Under the pieces are notes generated by a model. It made no database searches. It was not told where the DNA came from and saw only the letters and a program-made list of their open reading frames with translations. Shown in pieces: positions 12,701 to 25,627 of a stretch of 64,000 nt of DNA. Position 1 is the first letter of the stretch. Every line of letters starts with the position of its first letter. A program made the position numbers and the translations under genes. Origin of the DNA: Haliotis asinina (Eukaryota; Mollusca; Gastropoda; Lepetellida; Haliotidae). The stretch covers positions 5,459,501-5,523,500 of the forward strand of contig NC_090285.1 of assembly GCF_037392515.1 (NCBI RefSeq), given 5' to 3'.

Positions 12701-15700
12701 ATGGTAAAACACGTGCAAAGGCTGCAGAGGGAGATCCACGTGCCGAATTGGCATACAAATAAGGTGAAACCATGGGTTGACAACACAGCTGACAAAACCA
12801 CACAATCGATGTGCCTAGACTGACAAGAGAGGAGGGAGAGAGGGTGATTGCACCAGATGGAAGCAGCACACCTTGCACGAAGGTACGGGTGCATGCCTTT
12901 AACGGTATCCAGGCTGCTGCAACGTTACCGACAGACAGGAAGGACTGCAGACAGATCCAGAACGGGAAGACCACGTGTCACAACACCCCAGGAAGATCGC
13001 CGAATTCGAACAATTCACTTACGCAACAGGTTCGTCACGGCGACGGCGACGGCGACGGCGAAGGCTGCAACAGCGCTGGGACATCGCATCAGCCAACGCA
13101 CAGTACTCCGACGAAACAGAGCCTACCGCCCCTCCAGAGAAATGTTCCTGACAGTACAACATCGACACCGAAGGTTACAATGGGCGAGACAGGTTCGAAT
13201 CTAGCAAGTGCGAGAATGGCGCCGAGTACAGTTGTTTCCAGTTGTTCCAGAACGACGGCGGACAACGAGGTTGTCGCCGAAGAGGTGAACGTTTAGCACC
13301 ACCATGCATGGGAGAGGTCGATCAGTTCGGAGAGGGAGGTGTTATGGTCTGTGGAGGGATCTGTGGGGAAGAGAACACTGACCTGGTCATTGTGCAAGGG
13401 AACCTGAATGCTGTTCAGTACAGAGAGCAAGGTCTGAGCCCAGCTGTGCTTCCATTCCTGTGGAACCAGCCACAGGGAATAGTGTTCCCACACAGCAAGA
13501 TTGACACAGGACTTCCTCAACCGCCACCAGATGCGATGTAATGTGTACTGAGAGAAGAGTAGCAGAGAATCCCTACACACGTCATCAGACGCCTGACGTC
13601 ATCAATGAGATGACGCGTCACGGCATGTATTGATGCACGTGGGAGTCATATACGATACTGAGACTTATTCTGTTTGTTGTGTAAACTTGGACAATGATTG
13701 TCTCTTAAGACAATGCTGAAAAATGAGTTGTTGGACCCCACCATTGCTCAACTAACGCCCACATGTTATGTGTTGCCAGTATTCCAATCATTTTGTGGCT
13801 TAATACTGATCATTGACCCATCTTTCACGATATACACACGCTTGGCCAATTTGATTTGTTGTGTCTTGTTTACCACTCATGAAACTCCACCTATTCTTTC
13901 TTTTGCCGTTTAGTTTTATGTGCAGACCCTAGTGTCCTTCATTATATTATCTTTTTTCACAACTGGAATCTTTCCCTTATACTTTTCCCTTTTCAAGTCT
14001 GGGAATCATACATGATCCATCATGTGACGATAGTATAGTTCATGATAATTCAGCGCTGTGCGCATAGGAATGTCAGCACCAGTCTTTACAATAAATAAGT
14101 CTCTCAGCGCTAATTGATTTTGTATCACCAGTGTGAAACTGTACACAGTGTGGTCTATTTTGTTTTTATTGGTTTGACTTTAACAAAATGGGCCTGCAGA
14201 TTTCTTTCTGGGCCTGTAGATTTTAATGCCTATAAGCGGCAGCAGGCCCTGGGGGTCAGCTGGCAAATTAAAGTATTGCAAACACAGAACCCGGGTCCAA
14301 CAAGAGCCTCTTTGAAAATATCCGGGATGTTCACGGGACTCAAATTCTATTTGCAAACAGGAAAGTCTATAGATTGTAACTATAAACCTTCTATATGTAT
14401 ATATGGGTGGATGTATGTGTGTGTTTATGTGTGTTATATTGTCATGTGGTTTAATACAGCGGAGACAAGTGATATACTGACCCGCATTTAATCATGTTTG
14501 TAGAACCAGTCAATGATATGTGTTCAGCATGGGTTGTACGTGACTGTGCATATATCTTGGTTGCACTGAAGGTCAAGAATGACATTATTCCTTTGTGAAG
14601 AGTTCATTATCTTTACTTAATGGTGACCCTCCCGACATTGTTTGCATAATCAAAAGCTATACTACATGTTTCATGTATCTATTTCAAATTTCCTTTCTAA
14701 ACAAACTCAAAATTAATTTTAAGTTCTGTATCAAGTCCTTATTTTGACCCTATTTTACTGTTCTGCGTTTCGTTTTTTTGTGAATAATTGACTTGTATTT
14801 GCATGTGTTTGTAACAGGTTGTCACAGGTGGGGCAGTTTGATACTAAGAGTGAGTCGATGAAGTGGCCCTTGAATTTGTTATGGTTATAGAAATGTTTCT
14901 TGTCGCCTTGATATAATTAATTTGAATTACTTGGTGAGTACGCACAATTGTATGAAGGATTCTGGAAACAAATATCAGTAGTGTCGAATTCATGTTTAAT
15001 GAAGCTGTCGTGATATACCTGGAAACAAATGAGTCTTTGTATACATACAGATGTTAAAATGAGGAGCTGGGGCGGGGGTTGGAGTTGGGATTGGGGGGAG
15101 GGGTGGGTGGGTAGGGCTTTCGTAGGGGTGACAGTCGAATGTAATATCATTGTCAATAGGATTGATAGGATATTGATATGCGCACACATCCAAGCAACTA
15201 GTTCATGCTCACGGCGCCTATAGCCTATTTTCAATACATTATATTCCAGAGTAGAGGTCTACCCTTTGTGTATTGTACGTAACAGGCATAGCTACAGATA
15301 GTGCGACTCAAATCCTTCTCTAACATGCGGTGGAAAGGTTCTCTCACTGCCACCTTACAACCTTATTGCGTGTCACTACAATGTTAAGCAGAACCCAAAC
15401 CTCGTTATGGATAGTACAGGCGCATACTGGATGGCCCTCGTGTAGATCTGACGTTCGTTTCTCTGTGGTCACTTGTTTATGCAACAACTGTGCGCTTACC
15501 AGGATAGTACTGCTATGGGATAGTCCTTAACAGGCTTACTGGCCTTTTTCCCAGTCAGAGCTCACGTTTGCCTCGCTTTCACTAACATGCACAGAGCTGC
15601 ACTCATTGTTAGCGTTCTGCACCCGCAAACCCGTTTGGAATTGCAATTTTAAAAACACCCAAGCTGAAAATTGAATAATATTGTTGCCGTTGATTTTAAG

Positions 15701-18700
15701 GGTTTATTTTAAATGCATATATTTGTATGACGCAAGAATAGATATATTTACATTGTTTAAAATGATTACTGTACAACTTTGTAAAAATGTCCTAGGTAAG
15801 TAAGTAATATAAAGATGTAGGTAAGTATAACACGTCAACGCCAGAAAAGACTAGGACTCGATTACCCAACCACACAGATTCTGTAATTTCGCAGTGTGAA
15901 ACATCTGAATCACTGAAAATAAGCGATGACACCAGGTGGTGCCATATAACGCCATCAAATACGCACGCAATTTGCATGATGAAAGATAAGTGTTTGTTGT
16001 CGCGGGTCACAGGGTCTGACAGTATCACATGCGATGTATGTTATCTGCATTCATCACATACGATGTATGTTTAACTGTATTCGTATTGATGCTGATAAAA
16101 AGAATGAGGACACCGAGTAGCGCATGCGACTTCAATGTTTCAGTATATGTTTGTGCAGAGACAATATTGACAGCCGTCTGTTGGACCTTGGGTATTGTTG
16201 TGTTTACAAGGCTCCTGTTATACGTAGCCGTGGTACTCTCAGGTTTGAGTGTTATTTACGTTTGATGTCCATGTGTTTGTTCATTTCTGAGAATATATTC
16301 AAGGTCAATAAAGCTTATGTAGATATGCTACTCGAATACCAATGTACACATGACATTAAAGACGATACACGTTTGACCGTATCACATCAAACTGAGACAG
16401 TCGAGGTACGTCTCAGAGTTCATGTGATCACATACAATGTGTCTTGGTAGCTAATGCATTCTGTTTGTAACACAGTATAATATGTTAAGTTCTCCTCTTT
16501 ATTCGTTTTGCTTTTATTGTTTTATTTCCTGTCTTGCACGTCGAAACGAAAACCCGGTCTCGGTGTCCCATATAGATGCAAAGTGTGCGGCACATTGTCC
16601 TCGGCAGTGATGTTGCTGGACTATTAATGTTTCAGCCGATCCTGTTATTCACCCATGCCTGTTATAAGAGATATTTTTCTTTTCATGCAACAGCTTTAAT
16701 TACACATGTATATTATTGATAGTCTGGACATCCCGATCCTCAAGGATTCGGGATGTCTGAGTTTAAAAGAAAAGACAACAGGCATTCTAGGAAAATGCAT
16801 TCTAGCATCAACAATTATTAAGACAAGGGGAAGAAAAATGCAAATAGAAATGGCAAGTGATTTTGCGGCATATGTTGGAACATAAACTATTTTTTCCAAC
16901 AGAGCAAATAAATTGTCGTGTATGAGACACAGCCGAGCTATAGCTGGAATAGTGCTGAGTGCGGCTTAAAACTAAACTCACTCATTCACGGAGAGACATG
17001 GTCATCAGTGTCAACACATGGCCATGTGAACTTCATCATCATCGTAGGTTTCATACATTGAATGACAATTAATGAGTGAGTGAGTTAAAATTTACAGTCA
17101 CGTTGGCACTATTACAGCCATATCGTGACTGAAACAGTAAATAATTTACAGTTTTATTTCATAAAATCTGTCACCAAAGACAGTAAAAACTCCTACATCA
17201 CAGTTAGAGATTAAAAACTGGTATGTGACATAAAGTTATGTTCCATTTAGGACATTACAGTATAAAAATGGGCTGTATATCACCAACAGTTAAAGGTGGA
17301 TCACCATATTAGGGTGTGGGACCATGGGGCCATACCAATTAATGAAAGGACAGAAAATGTTATTTTACTGAAGATTTTAGTGAAAGTTTGAAGTTCAGTA
17401 TGTCGTCAAATTGTTCTTGAAACATGATCGAAGTTGATGCAGTCAACAAAATTATCAACGTCATTATTAATTTTGTTTAAAGTAATAATTTAGCTTCATG
17501 TCATTAAGGTTCCCGTTTGTTGAACGCTAGTGTGTTCAGCCTTTTCTAGGATACATTCTTTAATATTCAGCTTTTAGTTTCACACAATCGTTGTAGATGC
17601 GCTGTCCCCGGTGTCAGCAACGACACATACGCTGTCCAAGGACCTAACCACGAGCTCCTCCTTAACGCCACCATACCCTGGAAGACGGAGAAAGGCGTCA
17701 GTGTCAGAGACTCCTGCCTCATCTACAAGGACGATGCTTCAGGAGGTCAGAACAGAACAACCCAGGAATGCAGCGCCTGGGTGTACGACAATTCCGTCTT
17801 CAAGAACACCGTTATTACAGAGGTACGTTACAGAAGCCATATAAACAGAAGAGAGAAAAATGCCCATCGTAAGACATCGCAGCAATTTATGCCCATTGTT
17901 CATCCCGACAACACCGTCAGTACAGGTGCATGTATCAGTATCCACTATCGATAATGATATCAGAAGTTCTAGAAATGGTAACCCTTTCCTGACCAACTCA
18001 AATATGTGTCCAAATAACTTTCCACGCTAATATAAACTTTTTGCTGAGACTAGAGCCAGCTAATCATTGATCAGTGCATCATGATCAGTGCATCATGATC
18101 AGTGCAGCAATGATAAGTGCATATATGATCAATACATCCCTGATCAATGCATCATGATCAATACATCATTGATCAGTGCATCATGTTCTGTTCATCACTG
18201 ATCAATGCATCAGTGATCAGTGCATCATGATCAGTGATCAGTGATCATGATCAGTGATCAGTGATCATGATCAGTGCATGCTGTTGTGTAATCAGATCGT
18301 GACAGGATTGATGTAATCATTTTTTGCAGCATGACAGTTATTCACACTATTTTCGTCGATATCTTGCCTTTTTCATCCAGTCGAATCCTGAGAGAATCAA
18401 GACTGGCTTACTTCTTCTTTATTCAGTTATCACAGTAACACATCAAGCAGATATCTATCTAGCTTCATTATGTTAATTCTAGATTTACTTAGAAAAATCA
18501 AAGATGTTTTATCACAGATATCTTTTGTATCTCAGACTGTGCTATATGTCTCATTTGACTGGAGAAATGAGCAAATGGGAAAACAAATAAACAAAGAAAT
18601 GGCACTTTAAAGCTGCAGGCTCTGCAAAACAGATCCTGGCGAAACTGAAGGCGACGCCGAAGACGAGGATGGTTATAAAATAAAAATCTTTCTATCATAC

Positions 18701-21700
18701 GTAATCACTAACCAATAAAACTTTGTTTACCATTACATTCAGTGTCTACAAGGAGGTAGTGTGTATATGAAATGAGACTTAAGGGTTAAAAAGGCTGTAC
18801 TTTCTTGGTGACAAAATAAGTTTGTTAGATTAATTACAAATATCAAGGTTAACGAAATGGCTTTTTTCTTATTTGCAGCTGAACATGGTTTGCACAGATA
18901 AGGGCCTAAGGTCTGTTGCCAACAGCATTCTAATGGCGGGACTTCTCTGTGGATCTCTTGTTCTGGGTATTATCTCAGACATGTAAGTAAACCTTTCATG
19001 TGTCGAAGGTGTATCTCATGTGTAGAAGGTGTATCTCATGTGTAGAAGGTGTATCTCATGTGTAGAAGGTGTATCTCATGTGTAGAAGGTGTATCTCATG
19101 TGTAGAAGGTGTATCTCATGTGTAGAAGTTGTATCTCATGAGTAGAAGGTGTATCTCATGTGTAGAAGGTGTATCTCATGTGTAGAAGGTGTATCTCATG
19201 TGTAGAAGGTGTATCTCATGTGTAGAAGGTGTATCTCATGTGTAGAAGGTGCATCTCATGTGTAGAAGGTGTATCTCATGTGTAGAAGGTGTATCTCATG
19301 AGTAGAAGGTGTATCTCATGTGTAGAAGGTGTATCTCATGTGTAGAAGGTGTATCTCATGTGTATCTCATGTGTAGAAGGTGTATCTCATGTGTAGAAGG
19401 TGTATCTCATGTGTAGAAGGTGTATCTCTATCTCATGTGTAGAAGGTGTATCTCATGTGTAGAAGGTGTATCTCATGTGTAGAAGGTGTATCTCATGTGT
19501 AGAAGGTGTATCTCATGTGTAGAAGGTGTATCTCATGAGTAGAAGGTGTATCTCATGAGTAGAAGGTGTAGAAGGTGTATCTCATGTGTAGAAGGTGTAT
19601 CTCATGAGTAGAAGGTGTATCTCATGTGTAGAAGGTGTATCTCATGTGTAGAAGGTGTATCTCATGAGTAGAAGGTGTATCTCATGTGTAGAAGGTGTAT
19701 CTCATGTGTAGAAGGTGTATCTCATGTGTAGAAGGTGTACCTCATGAGTAGAAGGTGTACCTCATGTGTAGAAGGTGTATCTCATGTGTAGAAGGTGTAT
19801 CTCATGAGTAGAAGGTGTATCTCATGTGTAGAAGGTGTATCTCATGTGTAGAAGGTGTATCTCATGTGTAGAAGGTGTATCTCATGTGTAGAAGGTGTAT
19901 CTCATGTGTAGAAGGTGTATCTCATGAGTAGAAGGTGTATCTCATGTGTAGAAGGTGTATCTCATGAGTAGAAGGTGTATCTCATGTGTAGAAGGTGTAT
20001 CTCATGAGTAGAAGGTGTATCTCATGTGTAGAAAGTGTATCTCATGAGTAGAAGGTGTATCTCATGTGTAGATGGTGTATCTCATGTGTAGAAGGTGTAT
20101 CTCATGTGTAGAAGGTGTATCTCATGAGTAGAAGGTGTATCTCATGTGTAGAAGGTGTATCTCATGTGTAGAAGGTGTATCTCATGTGTAGAAGGTGTAT
20201 CTCATGTGTAGAAGTTGTATCTCATGTGTAGAAGGTGTATCTCATGTGTAGAAGGTGTATCTCATGTGTAGAAAGTGTATCTCATGTGTAGAAGGTGTAT
20301 CTCATGAGTAGAAGGTGTATCTCATGTGTAGAAGGTGTATCTCATGTGTAGAAGGTGTATCTCATGTGTAGAAGGTGTATCTCATGAGTAGAAGGTGTAT
20401 CTCATGTGTAGAAGGTGTATCTCATGTGTAGAAGGTGTATCTCATGTGTAGAAGGTGTATCTCATGTGTACAAGGTGTATCAAAGGGTCAGGTTTAGAAA
20501 GACAGACAATGATTACATATTAACACATTTTGTGTTACTTCAGGTGATATTTGTCCCATCTGAATAAAGACTATCTCTGTGATCTAGTGGATAGAGGAAG
20601 TTGAGCACTGACGTCGGTGGTTTGCTTCCTGTTTGGCGTGTTACCAATTGCAACTTATGTAGTTGACTGTTTCACAGTCCCTGAACCTCGTTATTTTGCC
20701 TAATGCCAGGCCTTCTCTGTAGAACTAAAGCCTTAAATGACGCAAGTCTAGAATTCCTCAGGTTATGAATCTCTGGTCTCTCTGGGCTCCTTTTCAATTA
20801 AAATGGATTTGTTTGTTACTATCAAAATTATATATACATATTCAGAGACTAACCCTTAGTCTACTAATGTAAGAAACCAAATAAGAACTTTGTGTGCAAC
20901 CAACAAACAACAAAATGTAACAATAAACATCAAAATATAGTACACCACTGTCCCTTATGGAATATCACAGGTACAGTATACTTCAGTGCACACCACAGCA
21001 ACAGGCCTTCGGAATGGTGACAACCATACCATGACACTTACAAGACACTTGCATAGTATATTTGCCACCATCGGCAAACATTATAGACAGAACAGAGAAC
21101 GGTGCAAAACACACACAATTCGTCGCTAACAGCAGTTCCATGGGATGACCGTTACCCTAGAATTTACTCACAAAAAATGTCATTTGGCAAGGAGACTGTT
21201 CTGAATGAACTCTCCTGTGCAGCGTGATAACGCTAAGCTACACAGTGTCACTACCACTTGATCATAGGGGTCATATAACTATATAGACAGAAGTCTCGTT
21301 GTCCTTGGTACTACTGAAACAGATCATGACAATACCAGATTCACTCTTTCCTAAACATAGTGAAATTGCGACCTCTTAGTTCCACGAGATGTGAAGTTTT
21401 ACATCACCCGTTGTGAGATACCGCCTAATGTGATAGCAGCCATTTCTAACACGTTACCATTGAATAACCATGTTGTTTCATTAAAGCTATCCGATAATAT
21501 GTATGTCAACCATCTTTTGCCCGGTCCTAAAAGCAGCATCGCCCATCCGTAAGAGAACGTTGCGAAGTGTTTCACTCTTCTCACCTCAACTTCACAACCT
21601 AATTGACATTTGTTTCATACAGTAAAGATATGTTCAAGACAACTTTCTAACTCTAACTGACTGTCTGACTTCCTACTTTTCCTGCAAGCATCGGGCGGAA

Positions 21701-24700
21701 ACCAACACTGATGGCATCAGTCCTCCTACACATCGGCACAGGAGTTGGAACAGCGTTTGCTCCGAACTATGTGGCTTTTGTCATTCTCAGATTTCTTAAC
21801 GGTGCTTCTAATATCGGTCTCTTCGTATCATCCTTTGTCATCGGTAAGTAAACTTAGTAAGTCAGATTGTTATTTGGGTTTTATTCAATAATATTAATTT
21901 TCATCATCGCTGTAGGTTTATCTGGTATATCTCTCTGTAAAATCCATCGACCTAATTTTCAGTCATGGAACTCGTTGGTCCCTCCAAACGAACCTTAGCT
22001 GGCATGGTCATCGAGTTGTTTTGGTGCATAGGACTCTTCCTTGTGGGAGGTCTGGCGTACTTCATCCGTGACTGGCATCATCTCCAACTCGCCATCTCCG
22101 TCCCAGCCGTGTTACTGCTCGGCTTGTACTGGTGGGTGCACCTTCTTTATTGCTCAACACCTCAATAAGTCTATGCTGGTGCAAGCACTAGCATTTTCTA
22201 AACAATGTTCTGTTTATGAGCGAACATCGAGTTCTCTTTACGGAAAGACTAAAATAGATTGTGTCATAATTTTGCATTTTAAATGATTTTAATCTTTGTC
22301 CTCGTCACCTCGCCACTGTGGGTAAATGGTCAGTGGCGAGAACAGATTAAAGATGCTAATCATGCAGCAAGTACCATTGTTAGAATGCAATATCAAATGT
22401 ATGCTCGTAGGTTAGTCCCTGAGTCGCCAAGATGGCTGCTGTCACGTGGTCGTGAGCAGGAAGCAGAAGCAATCCTCAGGAAGGCGGCAGACGTGAACGG
22501 CGTGACTCTTCCACAGAAGCTGTTTGACAAGGACACTCTGGATGACGGTCCCAAGGCCAAGGTCACAGAGATGTTCACCTCCCCAGTGCTCCTCGTCAGG
22601 ACGCTCATCATCTTCTTCAATTGGTCAGTAGAAGTGCCATACCCATGAAGACCCAGCTTAGATATTCAGTAATGCATGATTTACTAATCATGTCATTATA
22701 ATGTAACGATGGATAAATGTCCTGGGGAAGAATAGTTTTACGCCGCACTCAGCAATATTCCAGCTATGTGGCAGCAGTCTGTAAATAATCGAGTCTGGAC
22801 CAGACAATCCCATAATCAACAACATAATCATCGATCTGCGCAATTAGGAACCGATGACATTTGTCAACCAAGTCAGCGAGCCTGACCACCCGATCCCGTT
22901 TGTAGCCTGTTACGACAATCATGGTCGCCTTTTATGGCAAGCATGGGTTGCTGAAGGTCTGTTCTACCTCGGGACCTCCACGGGTCACTGGCATCTGTGC
23001 TTTAGTCAGCAGAGTCAGACAGTTCCCATTGTTAGTTATTAGTTTGTCATCTAATTAGCTAGTTGTTGAGTTTTTCATGTTGAACTTCCTACTTTTAAAC
23101 CAGGCTTGTTGTCAGTATGGTTTTCTACGGTCTTGGGCTGAATGTCGGAAACCTCGGCGGTGACATCTACCTGAACTTCACCATCGCCAACATCGTGGAG
23201 ACAGTATCTTACTTCATGTGTCTGTATCTGTTGGACCGACTGGGCCGGAAGTTCCTACACTGTGGCAGTATGTTGGTGGGAGGGATTGCGTGTATTGCGA
23301 CCATTTTCCCAGTTTTGTATGGAGGTCAAGGTGAGGTCAAGAAAATCTTCGCATCTGAAACAGGTAGCCGGCCCTAAGCCACAGCAGTTCGCTTTGCAGG
23401 CTATCGTTGTTTGGGTATATTAGAAGCCTGTGAAGCCGATAGCGCATGATATTTTTAGTTAAGTGAACACGCGCTCTAATCAAGCTGGAGTAATGCTTAG
23501 TAATGCTTAGCACGTTGAACCCAACTCACCAACTGATTACAGACATATTTATTAATAAATATAACAAAGCGGGGTACATCATGTATATTGTTTACAGAGC
23601 TGGAATGGGTGACAATTACTCTGTCGATGATTGGCAAGTTTGGAGCATCAGCTGCTTTCGCCATTATTTACATATTTGCTGCGGAACTGTTCCCTACTGT
23701 TGTGAGGAACTCGGGCATGGGCGGCAGCTCCTTCTCGGCCCGTATTGGAGGAATCCTGTCCCCGTACATTGCTGATCTGGTGAGTCTGGGAGTAAGATGG
23801 GAATATAGTAGCAGTCAGGCCTATTGTGTCGAAAGAGAAAGTTACGGGTCATCGGTGGTCAGAAAATGTTCTGCTTTGAAAAATGATTGCCAGAGAGAAC
23901 GATTACTGACCCAAAGACGCTGAAGCAAATGAAATGTTATTTGAACATGCAATATTTCTATAGACGAGAGTAGATGGTCATTCTTGTGTTGGCTTCATGC
24001 AGCAGTGGCTCCTAACCAAATGTATTGCTGAACTTTTCTGTCAACAGTGTGTTGAGAGCTCTCTTTTCCGTGATCTACAATCTTGGATCAGACATCACAA
24101 CGTGATGAATATCACACGGAACATTGACTGAACTTGGCTGGGTGCTGCAAGAGGATGCAGCTCGGAATATTGCTCGCTCAGAATATCATTTGCGGGTGTA
24201 TGTGGACTAGACCTCGCCGTAGAACGAATATTTGTCCTGTTATTGGGAAGAACCCATTACTGATCAAGTCTTGATCAGACTCCACCAACATTTTCATTGG
24301 CATGTTACATCCACAATTCTCTCAATTCTCTCTTCTTGCACATTTATAACCGTCACTCATTGTACCTTTGTTATCATAAGTAAATTCTCCACTTTTACTC
24401 GTGGTGTCGGACTGAGCTGAATATACACTCTGTCTGTAAAGGTCCTCCATCTTTGTGTGTTGTAGGGCACAATAGTTGGTGGTGACTTCGGTAACGCGCT
24501 ACCGCTTCTGGTATTTGGTGCTGTGACAGTGGCGGCGGGGATACTCGCACTGTGGCTGCCCGAAACACTGAATCGAAAATTGCCGGAAACTATCGAAGAC
24601 GCCAAAGTTTTCGGAAAGTAAGTTGTGATGCCTATCAGATATTAAATAATGATTAGGATTTAGGAGTTATGCTGGTTCATTTGTTCTGCAATAGAATGGT

Positions 24701-25408
24701 TTTCATGTTGTGACCCAAAGCACGAGCATATCGTCAAATTCTCCAGCTACGTTTTACCCGTTATATGTCTTTTAAGTAGCTCAGTTTTATAAATTAACAT
24801 CATTAATGGTAAATGGATTTTAAAAACAAACAAAAAACTATAGCAAGGCCTTAATATACTCATTAGGTTAAGTTGTCAGTAGTGGGTTGATTTGGTACAT
24901 TTCGACACTTGAGTTGCATTCAACATTAAGATTTATTACCTACGAAGGCAAAAATACCGGGGTTCATAATTTTTTAACCATGTCCTGGGGCAAATAAATT
25001 AGTTTTCCATAATGACGTGATGTCATGATCAATGCTATTACGTCACGTTTCTTCTGTGATGTTGCGTTCTGCATGCGGCGAGGATGGTAGCCAACTAATG
25101 TTTCAAAGCTGATAAGGGTTTTTGTTTTCCTCAATGTAACGACTTCGGTAATAAACAGAATATCATACTCGTGCTTAAATATTAGTATATCCCTTGCTCA
25201 CGCTCGGGAAATACCAACATTAGGCACTCGTGTGGTAAACATAGTATGACATTGGCACTCACATAATATCCTCAATATATGACAACATGTGTAACGATAA
25301 ACGTCATAATTCTTCAGGAGCGGTAAATCGTCCTATGAGCTTGATCACACCGTCGAACAGTCCCCCACTGAAATGAAGTATGACAATCCAGCATTTGAAA
25401 AGAACTGA
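9724..25408 (+). CDS. SLC22-family transporter, gene A (10 exons, 553 aa)
   Basis: Coding exons: 9724-9866, 17597-17822, 18879-18982, 21689-21843, 21963-22131, 22411-22623, 23104-23330, 23598-23779, 24466-24617, 25318-25408. They join in frame with GT-AG borders. The predicted plasma-membrane carrier has 12 helices. Helix 1 is at about 20-42, followed by a large exofacial loop (49-123) with sequons N56, N71 and N100 and cysteines C49, C88 and C106. The D-x-x-G-R-K motif is at 157-162, PESPRWL at 269-275 after helix 6, LLDRLGRK ending at 386, and ELFPTVVRN then ARIGG around R461. [16 protein letters not shown] lies near the C-terminus. The tail ends YDNPAFEKN. These are SLC22 hallmarks at the usual length. 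R461 sits where OAT/OCTN members have Arg and OCTs have Asp, so an anionic or zwitterionic substrate is more likely. Introns 1 (7.7 kb) and 3 (2.7 kb) are swollen by repeats. Substrate and exact subfamily are not determined. Confidence 0.93.
11098..11380. mobile_element. MITE with about 33-bp terminal inverted repeats
   Basis: The ends 'cccaggccccgatttctcg' (11098) and its exact complement ending at 11380 continue through 'aaacaaacttaag' on both sides. The 283-bp body has no coding potential and holds internal 'aaatctca' repeats near both arms. It lies in intron 1 of gene A. I could not define a target duplication. Confidence 0.85.
11780..11935 (+). mobile_element. tRNA-headed SINE, family 2
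   Basis: The head 'gtgggatagcccagtggg' resembles a tRNA A box and 'ggtttcgatttcc' a diverged B box. The body 'ggtgtcccccgccgtgatat' runs into the tail 'ggcttaaaactaaactcact'. This is the most complete family 2 copy here, in intron 1 of gene A. Confidence 0.8.
12115..12201 (-). mobile_element. SINE fragment, family 1
   Basis: On the plus strand 'ctgcactcagcaattttcca' followed by 'taaataaccgagtctgg' and 'agacaatccagtgacc' is the complement of the family 1 3' half. The remainder may resume near 12400 ('cctatcccggtccca'), suggesting a later interruption. Confidence 0.65.
12811..13541 (+). mobile_element. Decayed Tc1-like DNA transposon (transposase relic)
   Basis: Translated pieces in several frames match Tc1-type transposase in order: MPRLTREE at 12811; helix-turn-helix region [18 protein letters not shown] then TGRPRVTT in the 12848 frame; [13 protein letters not shown] and [15 protein letters not shown] to 13200; then [19 protein letters not shown] and [12 protein letters not shown] up to PRGIVF-like residues near 13490. 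Frame changes, a CGACGG expansion near 13040 and loss of the part carrying the last acidic residue show it is dead. No terminal inverted repeats were found. It lies in intron 1 of gene A on the same strand. Confidence 0.88.
15068..15117 (+). other. G-rich run with G-quadruplex potential
   Basis: Seven or more runs of three to six G within 50 bases, separated by 1-7 bases, fit the usual G-quadruplex pattern on the coding strand of intron 1 of gene A. The element is not in an evident repeat family. Confidence 0.6.
16937..16986 (+). mobile_element. SINE 3' tail fragment
   Basis: 'tatagctggaatagtgctga' followed by 'gcggcttaaaactaaactca' is the shared SINE tail, without head or body. Confidence 0.75.
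18063..18280. repeat. Irregular tandem repeat of tgatcagtgcatca type
   Basis: Units built from 'tgatcagtgcatca' and 'gtgatcatgatca' recur about 15 times in intron 2 of gene A. The palindromic TGATCA word makes the region self-complementary. Confidence 0.8.
18998..20480. repeat. 20-bp minisatellite, about 74 units, in intron 3 of gene A
   Basis: The unit 'gtgtagaaggtgtatctcat' repeats from 15 bases after the exon 3 donor to 20480. Two main unit types, with 'tgtgtag' or 'tgagtag', alternate irregularly, with a few single-base variants and short slips near 19360-19430 and 19565. The low divergence implies recent expansion. The array takes up more than half of this intron. Confidence 0.97.
22736..22970 (-). 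mobile_element. SINE, family 1, nearly complete, in intron 6 of gene A
   Basis: The plus strand is the complement of the 40921-41234 copy: 'tttacgccgcactcagcaat', then 'gtctggaccagacaatccca', 'ccgatgacatttgtcaacca' and 'gcatgggttgctgaaggtct'. Only the CTCA-rich end and the extreme head are lost. Confidence 0.88.
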
Positions 25409-25627
25409 AGAGAAAAGACTACAACAAGACGACGTATTGCTTGTTTTGTGTTACCTGTCATATTATCATTGATTCGTATGCAAAAACTAATTCCATTTAC
25501 ATATTTATCCATATTTACAGCAGGACAAGCCAGATTTATGGATGTCAACTTCGTTATTTGTGTATAACACGACGTTTTGGAGAGTGTGCTTGCCTATCAT
25601 CGTATTCTTTACCCCATCGTTACGTAC

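Noticed and set aside
12445-12974. Minus-strand ORFs of 149 and 101 codons
   Set aside because: They are antisense to the Tc1 relic and its flank, with no family resemblance.
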